Shown here: piece by piece, positions 7,601 to 15,998 of the stretch
Layout of the letters: every line of letters begins with the position of its first letter
How positions within the stretch are numbered: position 1 is the first letter of the stretch
Assembly: GCA_944548615.1 (NCBI GenBank)
Contig: OX155976.1
Span: 5,554,952-5,618,951, forward strand
Source: Micropterix aruncella
Lineage: Eukaryota; Arthropoda; Insecta; Lepidoptera; Micropterigidae
Length of the DNA stretch: 64,000 bases
Direction of reading: 5' to 3'
Notes under the pieces: generated by a model
Databases searched by the model: none
Told to the model about the DNA's origin: nothing
The model's input: the letters and a program-made list of their open reading frames with translations, nothing else
Made by a program: the position numbers and the translations under genes

Positions 7601-10438
7601 TGTAAGGGTTATTATAATTTTTTGTGTGCTGGAGTGACAGAAATGATACATCGCAAAATGACTCTAAAAACTAAGTCAACATGGAGATGCTATCACTGCT
7701 GCAATCCATCATTTACGAAACAGACTCCAAAAGGCAACATAACGGATGCGACAACAGAGCAACTTTCAGATCCCGCATCACCTTATCCCGATGCTGATAC
7801 TTCTCATGACAACCGTCAGACTGGTTTTACTCATGACTCCTCGTCGTTTCAATCTATTATCGAGCCGCTACTGGAGGAGATACGCTCGCTTCGTCGAGAT
7901 TTCAACGAGATGAGAAACGAAGCTAGGGAATGCTCCTGTAGAGATATTGTTGAGGAAACTAAACAAGAACTCACAATGCTCAAGGAAAAAGTGCAACGCT
8001 TCGATGTTATGGAAAATGAAATAAAAATTCTAAAGATTGAACTTCATGACCTCAAAACTGAAAACAATACTCGTGATCAGTGGAGTAGAATGAATAACAT
8101 TGAGATCGTAGGTATACCTGAACGTGCTGGTGAAAACCTAACTGCCATTACATGTAAAATTGCCGCAAGCCTTGGTATAACAATGCAGCCCAGCGACGTC
8201 CAATTCGCGAACCGGGTCACACCGCGAAGCCAAAATGCTCCTAAGCCGAAAATAGTAATTGCCAAACTGTCAAGAATCGATATTAAAGACACTATTATTG
8301 CCGCCGTACGATTGAAAAGAAGAAACACAACGAAAGACATTGGATTTCAAGGAGAGGAAAGGAGGATTTTCATTAACTACCATCTATCGCGGGAAAACAA
8401 GCAGCTCTTACAAAAGGCCAAGGAATTTGCGAAATCGAAAGCTTTTAAATTTGTTTGGGTTAGCCGGTCTAGAATTTTTATCAGGCGAGCTGAAAATTCC
8501 CCTGCACATGTTATATCCACAATCGCCGACTTTGAACAGATTTGTTATATTAATAATTTTTCTGCTTCCTCACGTTATGTATACTGTATCACTACATTTT
8601 TCTGTAATATTTTGCTAAGTTACTTATATTTTTCTGCTTTCTCACGTTTTGTTTACTGTATCACTACATTTTTCTATAATATTTTGCTAAATTACTTATA
8701 CCTCTCCATTAAAATAATATTAGTTATTATTTATATACTCTTATGTCATATTTGTAATACGATACTTATAATATTGTTATTTTCTATTACTTATCTTATT
8801 TTATATTTCATTATTAGTATGGGTTATATTTATTGTTATTTTCTATTACTTATCTTATTTTATATTTCATTATTAGTATGGGTTATATTTATACTTATAT
8901 TTTAGTAATATATCATTACTCCTGCATAGATGACAAGTTTTTAAAGCCGGCATTAGTTAGTGTTGTCAGTGTAAACTGGCTTCTTTTTAGGAGGGTTTAT
9001 TTAAAAAACCCTAATAATTTCACTTTTCACTTTAAAAATGCTTGTATATTTTAAACTTTTCTTTTCTATAGAATAACGCACTATATGACCGTTTAATTTG
9101 TGGAAACATATAAATGGTTTATGTTTGTTATATTTTGATTAAGTAAATATGTTTTTTGTACTGTCTGTTTCTTGAATAAAATAAAATAAAATGAATGGCA
9201 AAACCTTTTTGGCCAAATGTTTTTTTATATGGATTTTTGCATTTATTTATTTATTTATTTAAGAATGAATTACTATAAAACATTGATTAGCCTACAATAA
9301 TAACAGAAACCGAATGGCAAAACCTTAACCTTTTGCTTATTTGTTTCTGTCACCCAACTGGGACTAGCCCGTTCTAGGGTGGACAGGAGAAAGCGACATG
9401 ATACCTGGGAACGACCATATCTGAAGAATTTAGGTTTTATGACTTTTTTGAAAAATATAAGCATTAATTAAAAAAAGTTTCTAAGTGAGTCCCTCAATAA
9501 GGAACCAATTTAAAATTTGGTCTCAAAAAAGTTGCTCATCGCCTTGGACATTAAGGCTTTAAACTGACTTCGAAAACTTTCAGGCGTGTTTACTCCTACA
9601 ATGTAAGCGGTGAGTGTGTTTTATTATAATATCATAATATTGACTGGTTAATTCTCTAGGGCAGCACTTACCCACATTTTTTTATTTAGGCCTTAAATTA
9701 ATTTCAATTGATTAAAACGTGAGAGCGCTCTGAGATTTACGCTAAATATGCTTTGGCATTAATTAAGACCACCACTGCGTAAAGATAGTTATTCTGTGCT
9801 AGCGCTGCGATAGAGCATTTAGTATGCGCCTAGTAGCCGGCGCGAGTGGACGTAGAATCTGCGCTTGACGCACAGTCAACGCTGGATTTTTATTGGTCAA
9901 GCCCTACAAAATTGACCCCGCCTATTTTTTTGCGTGTACGTCCATTTCGGATATTTCTCAAACGTCAAACTCAAAATCACCAAAATTACACTTGGTCCAC
10001 TCTGGTTCTGGTGGCCTCAAATATAGTAGGAAAATACCACGAAAATGCTACTGGGAGGGGGGATTCACGCTGGGTGAGGGGGTTGGGGGTTGGCGCGCGA
10101 GAGGGTCGCTGGGAGTGGGAGAGCGGGGGGAGTGATGGGGCAGGGGAAGGAGAGAGGGTAGCGGGAGTCTAGTTTAATTGCTGCGAAAGTCTTGGGGTGA
10201 CTCAACAGATTTTTTTCCCTATGGCTATGGGTGACATTTACACGCCACTAACCACTTTCACTGGTGTTGTTAGAATTAAGTATATTTTAAAATAATTATA
10301 TTTCAGTTCGAAATCCTCTTGGCTGAAGACGGAAGCGGCAAAGGGGCAGCCCTCACGGCAGCGGTCGCCAAACGTCTCATGGATCGTGCTAAGCTGAGAA
10401 ATCCTGCCGGACAATCGGATAAGATGAGCCACACTTGA
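1539..10438 (+). CDS. Hexokinase, last three coding exons (5' part outside window)
   Basis: Hexokinase phosphorylates glucose to glucose-6-phosphate in the cytosol or at mitochondria, the entry step of glycolysis. Three exons join in phase: 1539-1687, 6220-6353 and 10307-10438 (stop TGA 10436-10438). They encode about 138 residues of the C-terminal hexokinase_2 domain: the segment with RAAQL, the segment with VAVDGSVFKHHPR, and the nucleotide-site segment LAEDGSGKGAAL. This order and spacing match animal hexokinases. Junctions are canonical: ttttgcag/C at 1538/1539, T/GTAAGT at 1687/1688, ctgcag/GT at 6219/6220, AAG/GT at 6353/6354, tttcag/TTC at 10306/10307, with phases 2, 1 and 0. The N-terminal half with the catalytic Asp is not in the window. 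No lesion is visible in any exon. Both introns are loaded with mobile elements. The identification is firm; which paralogue cannot be told. Confidence 0.93.
1688..1999. other. Intron 1, start
   Basis: Hexokinase intron. It has several cttgcaag/cgaggtctcgc-like short repeats (1700-1790), similar in flavour to 4800-4920, but no coding signal. Confidence 0.4.
2000..2680 (+). mobile_element. Non-LTR retrotransposon 3' end (CR1/Jockey-like)
   Basis: A 5'-truncated LINE in the hexokinase intron. The frame 2034-2501 encodes the region after the RT palm: MSYGILLWG, then LQKRAIRSIY, then FYNILPEEL near the end, a typical CR1/Jockey-group C-terminus. The frame upstream is closed by TAA at 2031-2033. 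The 3' UTR (2502-2660) holds a stem-loop at about 2555-2587 and ends in a TCTA microsatellite. It is a dead copy. Confidence 0.82.
2661..2678 (+). repeat. (TCTA)n tail of the LINE
   Basis: About four and a half copies of TCTA mark the 3' terminus of the LINE fragment. Short microsatellite tails instead of poly(A) are usual for CR1-group elements. Confidence 0.7.
2763..4540. repeat. GC-rich composite repeat with internal duplications
   Basis: Two GC-rich patches (2763-2955, 3430-4540) flank an AT-rich middle. Internal duplications: 2896-2954 equals 3654-3712 with about one mismatch; 3432-3526 is near-identical to 4091-4183; ~2770-2860 resembles ~4255-4360. The 3432/4091 unit contains GGTTTGATTCCC, resembling a pol III B box, so a tRNA-like SINE or LINE 5' UTR is possible. 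Open frames at 3703-4041 and 4114-4536 match no family I know and are probably by-products of GC content. Confidence 0.55.
4541..5137. other. Intron, no gene seen
   Basis: Unique-looking intronic sequence with low-complexity permutations of cgagat/gcaagat at 4815-4925. No splice-bounded exon recognised. Confidence 0.4.
5138..5410 (+). repeat. Interspersed repeat, copy 1
   Basis: Begins with a TG/TCTG-rich microsatellite followed by the marker attcctccacgatagcgccc (5170-5189) and continues through the hexokinase-intron side of exon 6220. It aligns over about 270 bp with 6609-6920 in the same orientation. TE class unknown; no terminal repeats seen. Confidence 0.7.
5531..6060 (+). repeat. Long G-rich purine tract in intron 1
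   Basis: About 530 bp of G runs (up to 14) separated by A or T, almost free of C on the + (transcribed-sense) strand. Many windows satisfy a four-G-run pattern for G-quadruplexes in the pre-mRNA. It ends ~160 bp upstream of the acceptor at 6219. Long Pro/Ser-rich open frames on either strand here are composition artefacts. Confidence 0.85.
6220..6353 (+). CDS. Hexokinase exon: VAVDGSVFKHHPR segment
   Basis: Acceptor TTTCTGCAG ends at 6219; donor GTTTAAG follows 6353. The exon enters with two bases completing a Cys codon (T/GT) and ends in phase 0. VAVDGSVFKHHPR is the conserved hexokinase strand-turn motif (VGVDGS/TxYxxHP in relatives). The 134-bp exon has no open-frame call of its own, yet the three exons splice perfectly. 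Confidence 0.92.
6609..6920 (+). repeat. Interspersed repeat, copy 2
   Basis: Second copy of the 5138-5410 repeat, starting with an expanded TGTG microsatellite (6615-6700) and sharing the block 6692-6711. Together the copies bracket hexokinase exon 6220-6353 in direct orientation. Confidence 0.7.
7166..7257 (+). repeat. Left direct repeat around the ORF1-only LINE
   Basis: About 92 bp, nearly identical to 9216-9315. It stops at accgaat, whose normal continuation (ggcaaaacc) reappears after the LINE tail at 9197, so the LINE interrupted this repeat copy. Confidence 0.75.
7541..8905 (+). CDS. LINE ORF1 protein: PHD-like finger, coiled coil, FP25K-like domain
   Basis: Nucleic-acid-binding ORF1 protein of a CR1/Jockey-group LINE, presumably coating LINE RNA. 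The start chosen is ATG 7541 (context catcATGg), not the upstream GTG. Residues ~3-55 form a PHD-like finger (CKAC, CTSC, WRCYHC) in which the usual His before the third Cys pair appears to be Asn (YYNFLC). Residues ~115-185 are charged heptads predicted to coil, followed by a Baculo_FP-like domain (NNIEIVGIPER onward) to about residue 330 (FVWVSRSRIFIRR). The last ~110 codons, from about 8550, are hydrophobic and lie in tandemly duplicated 3' UTR; they are probably read-through. No stop or frameshift in the conserved part, which is unusual here. Confidence 0.8.
   Translation: MECKACVTEIFEGDQVVCTSCKGYYNFLCAGVTEMIHRKMTLKTKSTWRCYHCCNPSFTKQTPKGNITDATTEQLSDPASPYPDADTSHDNRQTGFTHDSSSFQSIIEPLLEEIRSLRRDFNEMRNEARECSCRDIVEETKQELTMLKEKVQRFDVMENEIKILKIELHDLKTENNTRDQWSRMNNIEIVGIPERAGENLTAITCKIAASLGITMQPSDVQFANRVTPRSQNAPKPKIVIAKLSRIDIKDTIIAAVRLKRRNTTKDIGFQGEERRIFINYHLSRENKQLLQKAKEFAKSKAFKFVWVSRSRIFIRRAENSPAHVISTIADFEQICYINNFSASSRYVYCITTFFCNILLSYLYFSAFSRFVYCITTFFYNILLNYLYLSIKIILVIIYILLCHICNTILIILLFSITYLILYFIISMGYIYCYFLLLILFYISLLVWVIFILIF
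8556..8699 (+). repeat. 72-bp tandem duplication
   Basis: Two adjacent 72-bp copies (8556-8627, 8628-8699) with a handful of mismatches. Seventy-two is a multiple of three, so the ORF1 frame stays open across it. Confidence 0.85.
8773..8890 (+). repeat. 59-bp tandem duplication
   Basis: Two adjacent, essentially identical 59-bp copies (8773-8831, 8832-8890) in the LINE 3' UTR. The near identity implies a recent slippage event. Confidence 0.85.
9216..9390 (-). repeat. SINE-like repeat with (AAAT)n end
   Basis: Positions 9216-9315 repeat 7166-7257. The 9240-9390 part aligns with 25981-26124, sharing the ATTTATTT run and the block gtcacccaactgggactagc (9349-9368). Read on the minus strand it ends in AAATAAAT, a tail typical of SINE or LINE 3' ends. 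Confidence 0.65.
9391..10046. other. Intron 2, no gene seen
   Basis: Hexokinase intronic DNA with no recognised exon or element. The short frames near 9846-10172 have no family resemblance. Confidence 0.4.
10051..10167 (+). repeat. G-rich tract in intron 2
   Basis: About 115 bp of G-rich sequence on the sense strand with many GGG/GGGG runs, ending ~140 bp before the acceptor at 10306. It mirrors the placement of the larger tract before the previous exon. Confidence 0.75.
10307..10438 (+). CDS. Hexokinase terminal exon: LAEDGSGKGAAL segment
   Basis: Acceptor ATATTTCAG ends at 10306; the exon is phase 0 and ends with TGA at 10436-10438, 43 codons plus stop. LAEDGSGKGAALTAAVAKRL is the highly conserved C-terminal adenosine-binding motif of hexokinase (LSEDGSGKGAAL in relatives). 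A short hydrophilic tail follows. Confidence 0.94.
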   Translation, partial: FEILLAEDGSGKGAALTAAVAKRLMDRAKLRNPAGQSDKMSHT

Positions 10439-10660
10439 TCAAGCCACAAACGAAATCTCAAGAAAAATGCTCAAAATTGGAAACCGTTTTATTATTAATT
10501 TGTAAATATTATTAGGTTAGAATATGTAGAATACTTGAAAAAAAGACGAAACATTCACGTAATGTAATGGAATATTTTTTGTACTATTTATAATATTTTT
10601 ATTTTGTTATCTACTGCGTAGTAGAATTATTTTGTTATGTCTGGACACGTAAAAAAGTAA

Positions 10661-10666
10661 AATAAA
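10661..10666 (+). promoter_or_regulatory. Candidate polyadenylation signal of hexokinase
   Basis: AATAAA about 225 bp downstream of the hexokinase stop codon, the first strong match in an AT-rich 3' UTR. Confidence 0.5.
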
Positions 10667-10670
10667 TATA

Positions 10671-11741
10671 TATAAAAAACTATTGATTTTATATTTATTT
10701 ATTTATTTCCCAAAACATAATTAACCTTACAGATGATTCCAAATCGTAAATTATTTTTCTAGGCTATTATTCTAGATTATAACTATTATTCTACTATAGC
10801 CTATTATTATAATTCTATTGTTAATAATATTATTATTACTCCACTCCATTACTATTACTATCATTATTATTCTAATATATAAATCATTATTCTAGACTAT
10901 AGCTAACGAGACGGAGGCATCCGTTAGAGCGTAATATTAAACGATTATATTTACATATGTATATCTAATGTTTATCTAACCTTTTTTATTATACTAGTTA
11001 CTCCTTTTAAACAATTTTAATACTACATATTTATCTAATTACATATTTGATTGCTAAGAAATGCCATTACCATACTTTTCAGTTGTGCTAAGTTCACCGT
11101 CCAAATATCCAATTCTGGCTCAGTCGAACATAGTGCATTTAGGGTACGAAGCGTCCGCACTGCACTGTGAAGCAGTGTTGAACGATGTTAGTTCTAGCTT
11201 GCGGTAACGCGAACAATACATGAGTCCTAGCACGGTAGTAATTGGTGGGTACGAATAGACCGATTCTTCTAAGGATGGTCGGATTATCAACGAACCCCCT
11301 AAGCAGTTTATATATGTGGCAGATTGACAGTCAATCTCTTCTTACACTTAGTGAGTTGTACCCAACCATCCCCAGAATAAATGCCGTAGGATATAGAAAG
11401 GGATAATATCCATGCTGTTTAAAGTATAGGAACCTCAGAAAGGTTATATGGGTTGTGTTAGATTGAGGCATTGAATCTATATGGTATTTAATTGCTTATC
11501 TCTATAGTACATTTTGGCAGCCCTTCTGCGCCGGCGAAATGTAGGTCGAAACTAATAGCAATTTATTTGGTCCATCTATAATAACATCGATAATAAATGT
11601 TTTTTTTAATAAATAACTGATTGATTATAAAAACCTAATAGTTTAACCAATGATAACAATAATAACATTTATTTATTAGTGTCATCTATCACATTTTTAA
11701 AATAAAGGCTAGTAACTTGACAGAAACGATACTGAAATATA
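10671..11741. other. Intergenic, no gene seen
   Basis: AT-rich sequence downstream of hexokinase. It contains ATT-rich simple repeats (10770-10880) and no convincing frame. A degraded minus-strand LINE tail is possible around 11040-11330, but I cannot align it to a motif. Confidence 0.35.
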
Positions 11742-12041
11742 GGGCCCGATTGCGTTTCTTTGTGAACTAAAACTGGAATTAGTTCAAACGAACGAGATAG
11801 AGCAATACGTTAGAGCGGAATATGAAACGAACGAACGTCGATAAAAACTACCTGTCAAACTTATAATCGTCCAAATAAATTTGAACACTTTTTGTGGGGT
11901 GTTAGATTCAGATGCTTTATCTTTAGTGGATAGTTTTAATGTGAAAAAGCCGTTCATTTCACATTCCGCTCTAGCGTATTGCCTTTCTCGTGCACACGAA
12001 CTAATTTCAGGATTTAGTTCACGAAGAAACGCAATCGAGCC
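11742..12041. mobile_element. MITE with ~95-bp terminal inverted repeats
   Basis: The left arm (11742-~11835) and right arm (~11947-12041) are imperfect reverse complements: both contain CGATTGCGTTTCTT, GTGAACTAAA, AATTAGTTC, GCAATACG and AGAGCGGAAT when read inward. TA dinucleotides abut both ends (11740-11741, 12042-12043), compatible with a TA target duplication. The ~110-bp centre is not coding. Confidence 0.8.
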
Positions 12042-12279
12042 TATTTATAAATTTAACTTAACATTAAAGTGGGTAAATATTACGAAATGAAACCTGTATA
12101 ACAAATTGGAAATTGACTTCTGTATGTAAATAATATTAGAATAATAAGAGCTATGATTTCAAAATTATTTGTTATTATATTATTTCGAGACACAGTATAG
12201 GCGTGTTTAGGCCGCCATATAAATTGCATTGACATACTGTTATACCACGGACGCCGCCTTATTGATAATATTAGAATAT

Positions 12280-12806
12280 TGATCGATTTTTGGAGCTGTG
12301 ACTGCCATCTACACGTTGCGATTCGCAGTAAAATCTTAGCTGCAAAAAATGATTCTTTCTTCTTCTCGAAGTGCCTCTCCATTGCTGGAGGTTGGCCGTT
12401 AGCTCTGAATACTTTTGTCGGTCTTGCGCCATCCGGAAAAGCTGTTCCGTACTGGAGATCCCGGTCCACTCTCTGACATTGCACAACCACGACTTTTTCC
12501 TCCTTCCACGGCGTCGTTTACCCTCAATTTTGCCCATCAATATCAGTTGAAGCAGCTGATATCTGTCATGCCGCAGCACATGCTCCAGATATTCAATCTT
12601 GCACTTTTTGACGGTGTGCAACAATTTTCGGGTCGTATCAGCACGCTGAAGCACTTTTTCGTTGCTAACTGACCCATAAGGGTCCAGCTTATATGGAGCA
12701 TTCGACGGTAGCACCACATCTCAAAAGCTTGTACCCGCCGTCTGGTGTCTTCTTTTATGGTCCACGCTTCGCTGCCGTACATAACCACTGGCCAGATGTA
12801 GCAATG
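12280..12806 (-). pseudogene. Non-LTR retrotransposon RT C-terminal fragment (RTE/Proto2-like)
   Basis: Minus-strand remnant of a LINE reverse transcriptase, after the catalytic palm. It begins VVMYGSEAWTIK, continues FEMWCYRRMLHISW, then after a frameshift near 12670 NEKVLQR, KIEYLEHVLRHDRYQLLQL, IEGKRRRGRRKKSWL and REWTG. These are hallmark blocks of the common endonuclease-RT family in insects. It is 5'-truncated at ~12806 and not functional. Confidence 0.82.
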
Positions 12807-12961
12807 CAGGATCCGAGTTCTAAGTCATAGATTTATTTTCCGGCGACACAAGACTTTTCTCATTTTATTGAATGATACATAATCAATTATAAAATCGAAG
12901 ACTATCGCGGTTGTTTGACATTATAAATAGGATAGAAAACGAATTTACCGCGTGAAATTTG

Positions 12962-13003
12962 TAGGACCCGACGTTTCGGTGACGTTGCAGCCGCCGTTGT
13001 CTA
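12962..13003 (-). ncRNA. Degenerate hammerhead-ribozyme-like motif
   Basis: On the minus strand just after the Penelope stop codon, the sequence CACCGAAACGTCGGGTCC resembles the CGAAAC...GUC half of the type I hammerhead ribozymes known from Penelope-like elements. The expected CUGANGA box is only approximated (CTAGACA). Probably a decayed ribozyme; activity unlikely. Confidence 0.4.
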
Positions 13004-13021
13004 GGGTAGACTGAAGAGCTG

Positions 13022-14506
13022 TCAGTCCGTTGTTTTGCGGGTAGGCCGCAAACCGCTGCCGCCACTGCGTAGGTTATAACGGTGGTGGGGGGCCGGGCTC
13101 GGAGCGCGGGAATTTTGAAAATCCGTCTTGCACACAACACTCACTGTATCCTGTTTTACGTCTTTACATTCGGCGTTCGGCGGCGGGAACATTTTAAGAA
13201 GAGGGTTCCACGTAGAAGAGAGTTTGTAGCCGTCGTCTCTATTGAAGTTCGGAGTTCTTCTTATTTCAATGGCTTCCCGGATCATGCGAGGAAAGTAGAA
13301 TTGTTCCTTGGATAGAACAATGGGATTTTGAAACTGCATCCAGTGGTTACTTCCGCTATCCAATATATGTTCGCAGATCGCCGATTTTTCTCGCTGAACG
13401 TTTTTAACAGCTTTGATGTGTTCTGTCAGTCGCGTGGCTATGGGCCGTTTCGTTTGTCCAACGTAGGCTAGACCGCAACTGCATTCGACTTTATACACAC
13501 CCGGGGTTTGCAGTGGTATTACATCCTTTACAGGCCTCAAAAATCGAGCTATATTTTGGGTCGGTTTGAAGATCGTTTTTATATCGAATCTGTTTAGCAT
13601 CTTACTTATTCGATCAGTCACGCCCTTGACGTATAGTAAGAATGCTCTTGATCTGCTCGGTTTTTGAGTTTCGTCTGTATTAGATCGTGTGCGTGTCTCG
13701 TGATATTTTCCGTATCCATTTTTCCTAAGGACATCATTGACATGTTCCATCTCCTTCGGAAAATGCTCAGTGTCGCATAGATCGCGTGCTCGATTCACGA
13801 GCTACGTTTGCACTGAACGTAGATGGTAGGGATGATAGTGTGAGCTTGCATGCAAATATCTGTCCGTATGTGTGGGCTTCCGATATACCGTATGTCCGAG
13901 AGTATTGTCACTTCTCCTCGTCACTTTGACATCCAAAAATGGTAAGGAGCCGTCCTTCTCTACTTCATAGGTGAAACTGATTTTTGGGTGTATGGAGTTT
14001 AGATGACCCAGGAATTCTTTCACCGTTTAAATGTTGCCTTTCAGGATGCAGAAGGTATCATCCACGTAGCGAGGCCAGAGAATGGGTTTAATTTTGGAGG
14101 TTTTTATGGCTAATTCCTCAAAATATTCCATATATAGGTCACTAACTATCGGCGATACGGGGCATCCCATTGCTACTCCGTCGATTTGTTTGTAATAATC
14201 GCCACTCCATAGAAAGTAGCAGGATGTCAGGCAATGTTGAAGCATGTCGGCGTAGCTAATAGGGAGGTCCTCAGACCTTAGTTTATCTCTCACCACCGTA
14301 AGACACTCCGAAATGGGCAAATTCGTAAATAGAGATTCGACGTCAAAGCTCACCATTATTTCGTCTTCGGCCAGTTTTAAGCTTCTAATAATGCTTACGA
14401 AATGTCGCGAGTCTTTCACGTAAGACGTCGTTTTGCCCGTAAGCGGTTGGAGGACACCAGCCAAGTGTTTTGACAGAGGATATGTGGGGCTGTCGATTTG
14501 GCTCAC
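13022..14506 (-). pseudogene. Penelope-like RT + GIY-YIG polyprotein, two nonsense codons
   Basis: A single frame runs from 14506 to 13022, interrupted only by stop codons at 14027-14029 (TAA) and 13802-13804 (TAG). RT blocks in order: SFDVESLFTNLP (motif A), DGVAMGCPVSP (motif B), PRYVDDTF (motif C, YVDD), and PFLDVKV after the first stop. The C-terminal third holds GVYKVEC and AYVGQTKRP, the GIY and YIG halves of the endonuclease, then a catalytic-type Arg/His region. Penelope-like elements use this nuclease for target-primed insertion. Two stops and a missing N-terminus make this copy inactive. Confidence 0.9.
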
Positions 14507-14516
14507 AATCGGTAAG

Positions 14517-15297
14517 CATTTTGAAGAAATATACGATTTTTAGGAAGTTTTAAATTAACCTCACATAAAATACATTGACACAATTGCAGAAAAATCGAAA
14601 ATCGATTTAGCGAGTTTAAAAAATCTATAGAGATTTCAGTTTATACTCAGCTCCTCACAATTTCAGTTGAGAACGTAAGCAGGGCAGACCTTTAACTGGG
14701 TTGTGTGATTTGCAATCAGATCCTTTATACAAAGGAAGAACTGAAACTGGATTTGCTAATTCAAGTTGCTGCCAGAAGTACGATACCCCAACTTGCGAAA
14801 CATAGGGCTTACACTGGGCTCAACGCTGGGAAGCCCGTATCTTTGCGAAAGCAACTTTTCCAACATGTAATTTATAATGTCAAAACATAGATGTCCCCTC
14901 TCTGATGTCACTTACTCAATTGCTTCGTTTATCAACAACAAATATTAAAGTTAATATTGATGCATTAGTTAGTAAATACCCACATCCTCAAATTTCCCAC
15001 TTTTTTTGTAATTTGGTATTTTTAAAAATAAATTAAAATAATAATGCAAACGCGTTTTTTCTTTGAATACCATTACCTATTAAAACTCACTGATGAAGCT
15101 GCGTACGTAGTATTTATAACGCGGTCCTCTAAACTGCATTTCTTTTTGAGGCGGCCCTTGGGGCACTTGCAGACTATACAATAATTCATCGCCCCGCCAG
15201 AAATTATTTCAATATTTCCCGCGTGCAGTATTACCATGCGCGAAGTAATTATTGGAGTCGGATAAATTGTCATGTAGCTTTTACGGGTCCCATCAAA
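14517..15297. other. Intergenic, no gene seen
   Basis: No frame with family resemblance and no element ends found. Confidence 0.35.
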
Positions 15298-15397
15298 CTT
15301 GCAGAAGGCAAATTTGCAGACGGCAATCTTGCAGACGGCATTCTTGCAGGCGGCAGTTTTGCAGAAGGCAATCTTGCAGAAGGCAGTTTTGCAAATG
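15298..15397 (+). repeat. 15-bp minisatellite (cttgcagaaggcaat type)
   Basis: About seven 15-bp units built around CTTGCAGAnGGCAAT. In one frame it reads (F/L)A(D/E)G(N/S) steps, like a pentapeptide-repeat protein, but without a start or surrounding domain it is best treated as a minisatellite. Confidence 0.75.
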
Positions 15398-15406
15398 TCA
15401 AAATGA

Positions 15407-15422
15407 CCTAACCTAACCTAAC
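15407..15422 (+). repeat. Telomere-like (CCTAA)3 block
   Basis: Three perfect CCTAA pentamers (complement TTAGG, the usual insect telomere unit), followed by acagaaaaacttaaaa, which is also found at the second block (15528-15562). Confidence 0.75.
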
Positions 15423-15527
15423 AGAAAAACTTAAAACATTTTTTTTAATGTTTAGTTTGATGTATAAAAGTCATCCACTACAAGGATGCCGGTAATTAAT
15501 GTCACTTCGATTTTAGGGAAAGAAAAA

Positions 15528-15547
15528 CCTAACCTGACCTAACCTAA
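15528..15547 (+). repeat. Second telomere-like CCTAA block
   Basis: Four CCTAA-type pentamers, one with an A-to-G change (CCTGA). The 25 bp 15538-15562 repeats 15412-15436 exactly. Confidence 0.7.
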
Positions 15548-15568
15548 CAGAAAAACTTAAAAACTGTA

Positions 15569-15625
15569 CTGAAGGTTGCCGCCTGCAAGGTTGCTTCCTG
15601 CAAGGTTGCCTCCTGCAAATCTGCC
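15569..15625 (-). repeat. 15-bp minisatellite, inverted second array
   Basis: About four units of the same CTTGCAG-nnGGCAAC motif on the opposite strand to 15298-15397, so the two arrays face each other across the telomere-like blocks. Confidence 0.7.
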
Positions 15626-15998
15626 CTCAACAAATTTGGACCTGTCAAAAGTGACATTTGTGCAAAATTGCCGCATGCAAAACTGGCGCCCCCCGTTTTT
15701 ACGACGCACACTGTGTAAATATCGCGGGCGAGTTCGGACACGTCGACTCGCCCCGCAGTCGCAATTAAATCATCAACCGACCAACACATTGCGTTTTACT
15801 GTTACGCCGTCTCTACCTTCGGTTAAAATAGCCATTACCATTGATTTTATAGTGTAATAGATAACGCCATTCCATACTGCAAAATGGAAGTCGCAATTTA
15901 ATACAAAAAACGGCAGGTAGATGGCCATCGTAGTTTTCAAACTCGATTTAATGCGCTTCCATCTTCAATAAACCAATATTTGGCCGATAGATGGCGTT

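Larger units (their letters stand above)
7261..9192 (+). mobile_element. ORF1-only LINE (HAL1-like), ~1.9 kb
   Basis: A non-LTR element comprising a 5' UTR, an intact ORF1 (7541), a 3' UTR with two tandem duplications and an (AAAAT)n tail at 9175-9191. There is no endonuclease or RT sequence between ORF1 and tail. Flanks 7254-7260 (gaatcgc) and 9193-9199 (gaatggc) form a probable 7-bp target duplication with one mismatch. This suggests mobilisation of a deleted element in trans, as for mammalian HAL1 half-LINEs. Confidence 0.65.
12885..14516 (-). mobile_element. Penelope-like retroelement, 5'-truncated
   Basis: Minus-strand Penelope-like element carrying an RT domain followed by a GIY-YIG endonuclease and a short 3' UTR. 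5'-truncated near 14516 in the RT N-terminal part (first residues VSQIDSPTYPLSKHL). The 3' UTR includes a hammerhead-like core. No target duplication identified. Confidence 0.85.

Noticed and set aside
8077..8618. Secondary ORFs inside the LINE ORF1 region
   Set aside because: Alternative-frame shadows of the strong ORF1 frame.
15223..15411. Pentapeptide-repeat protein
   Set aside because: Only about seven units, no start context or flanking domain; the same unit appears inverted nearby, typical of a minisatellite.
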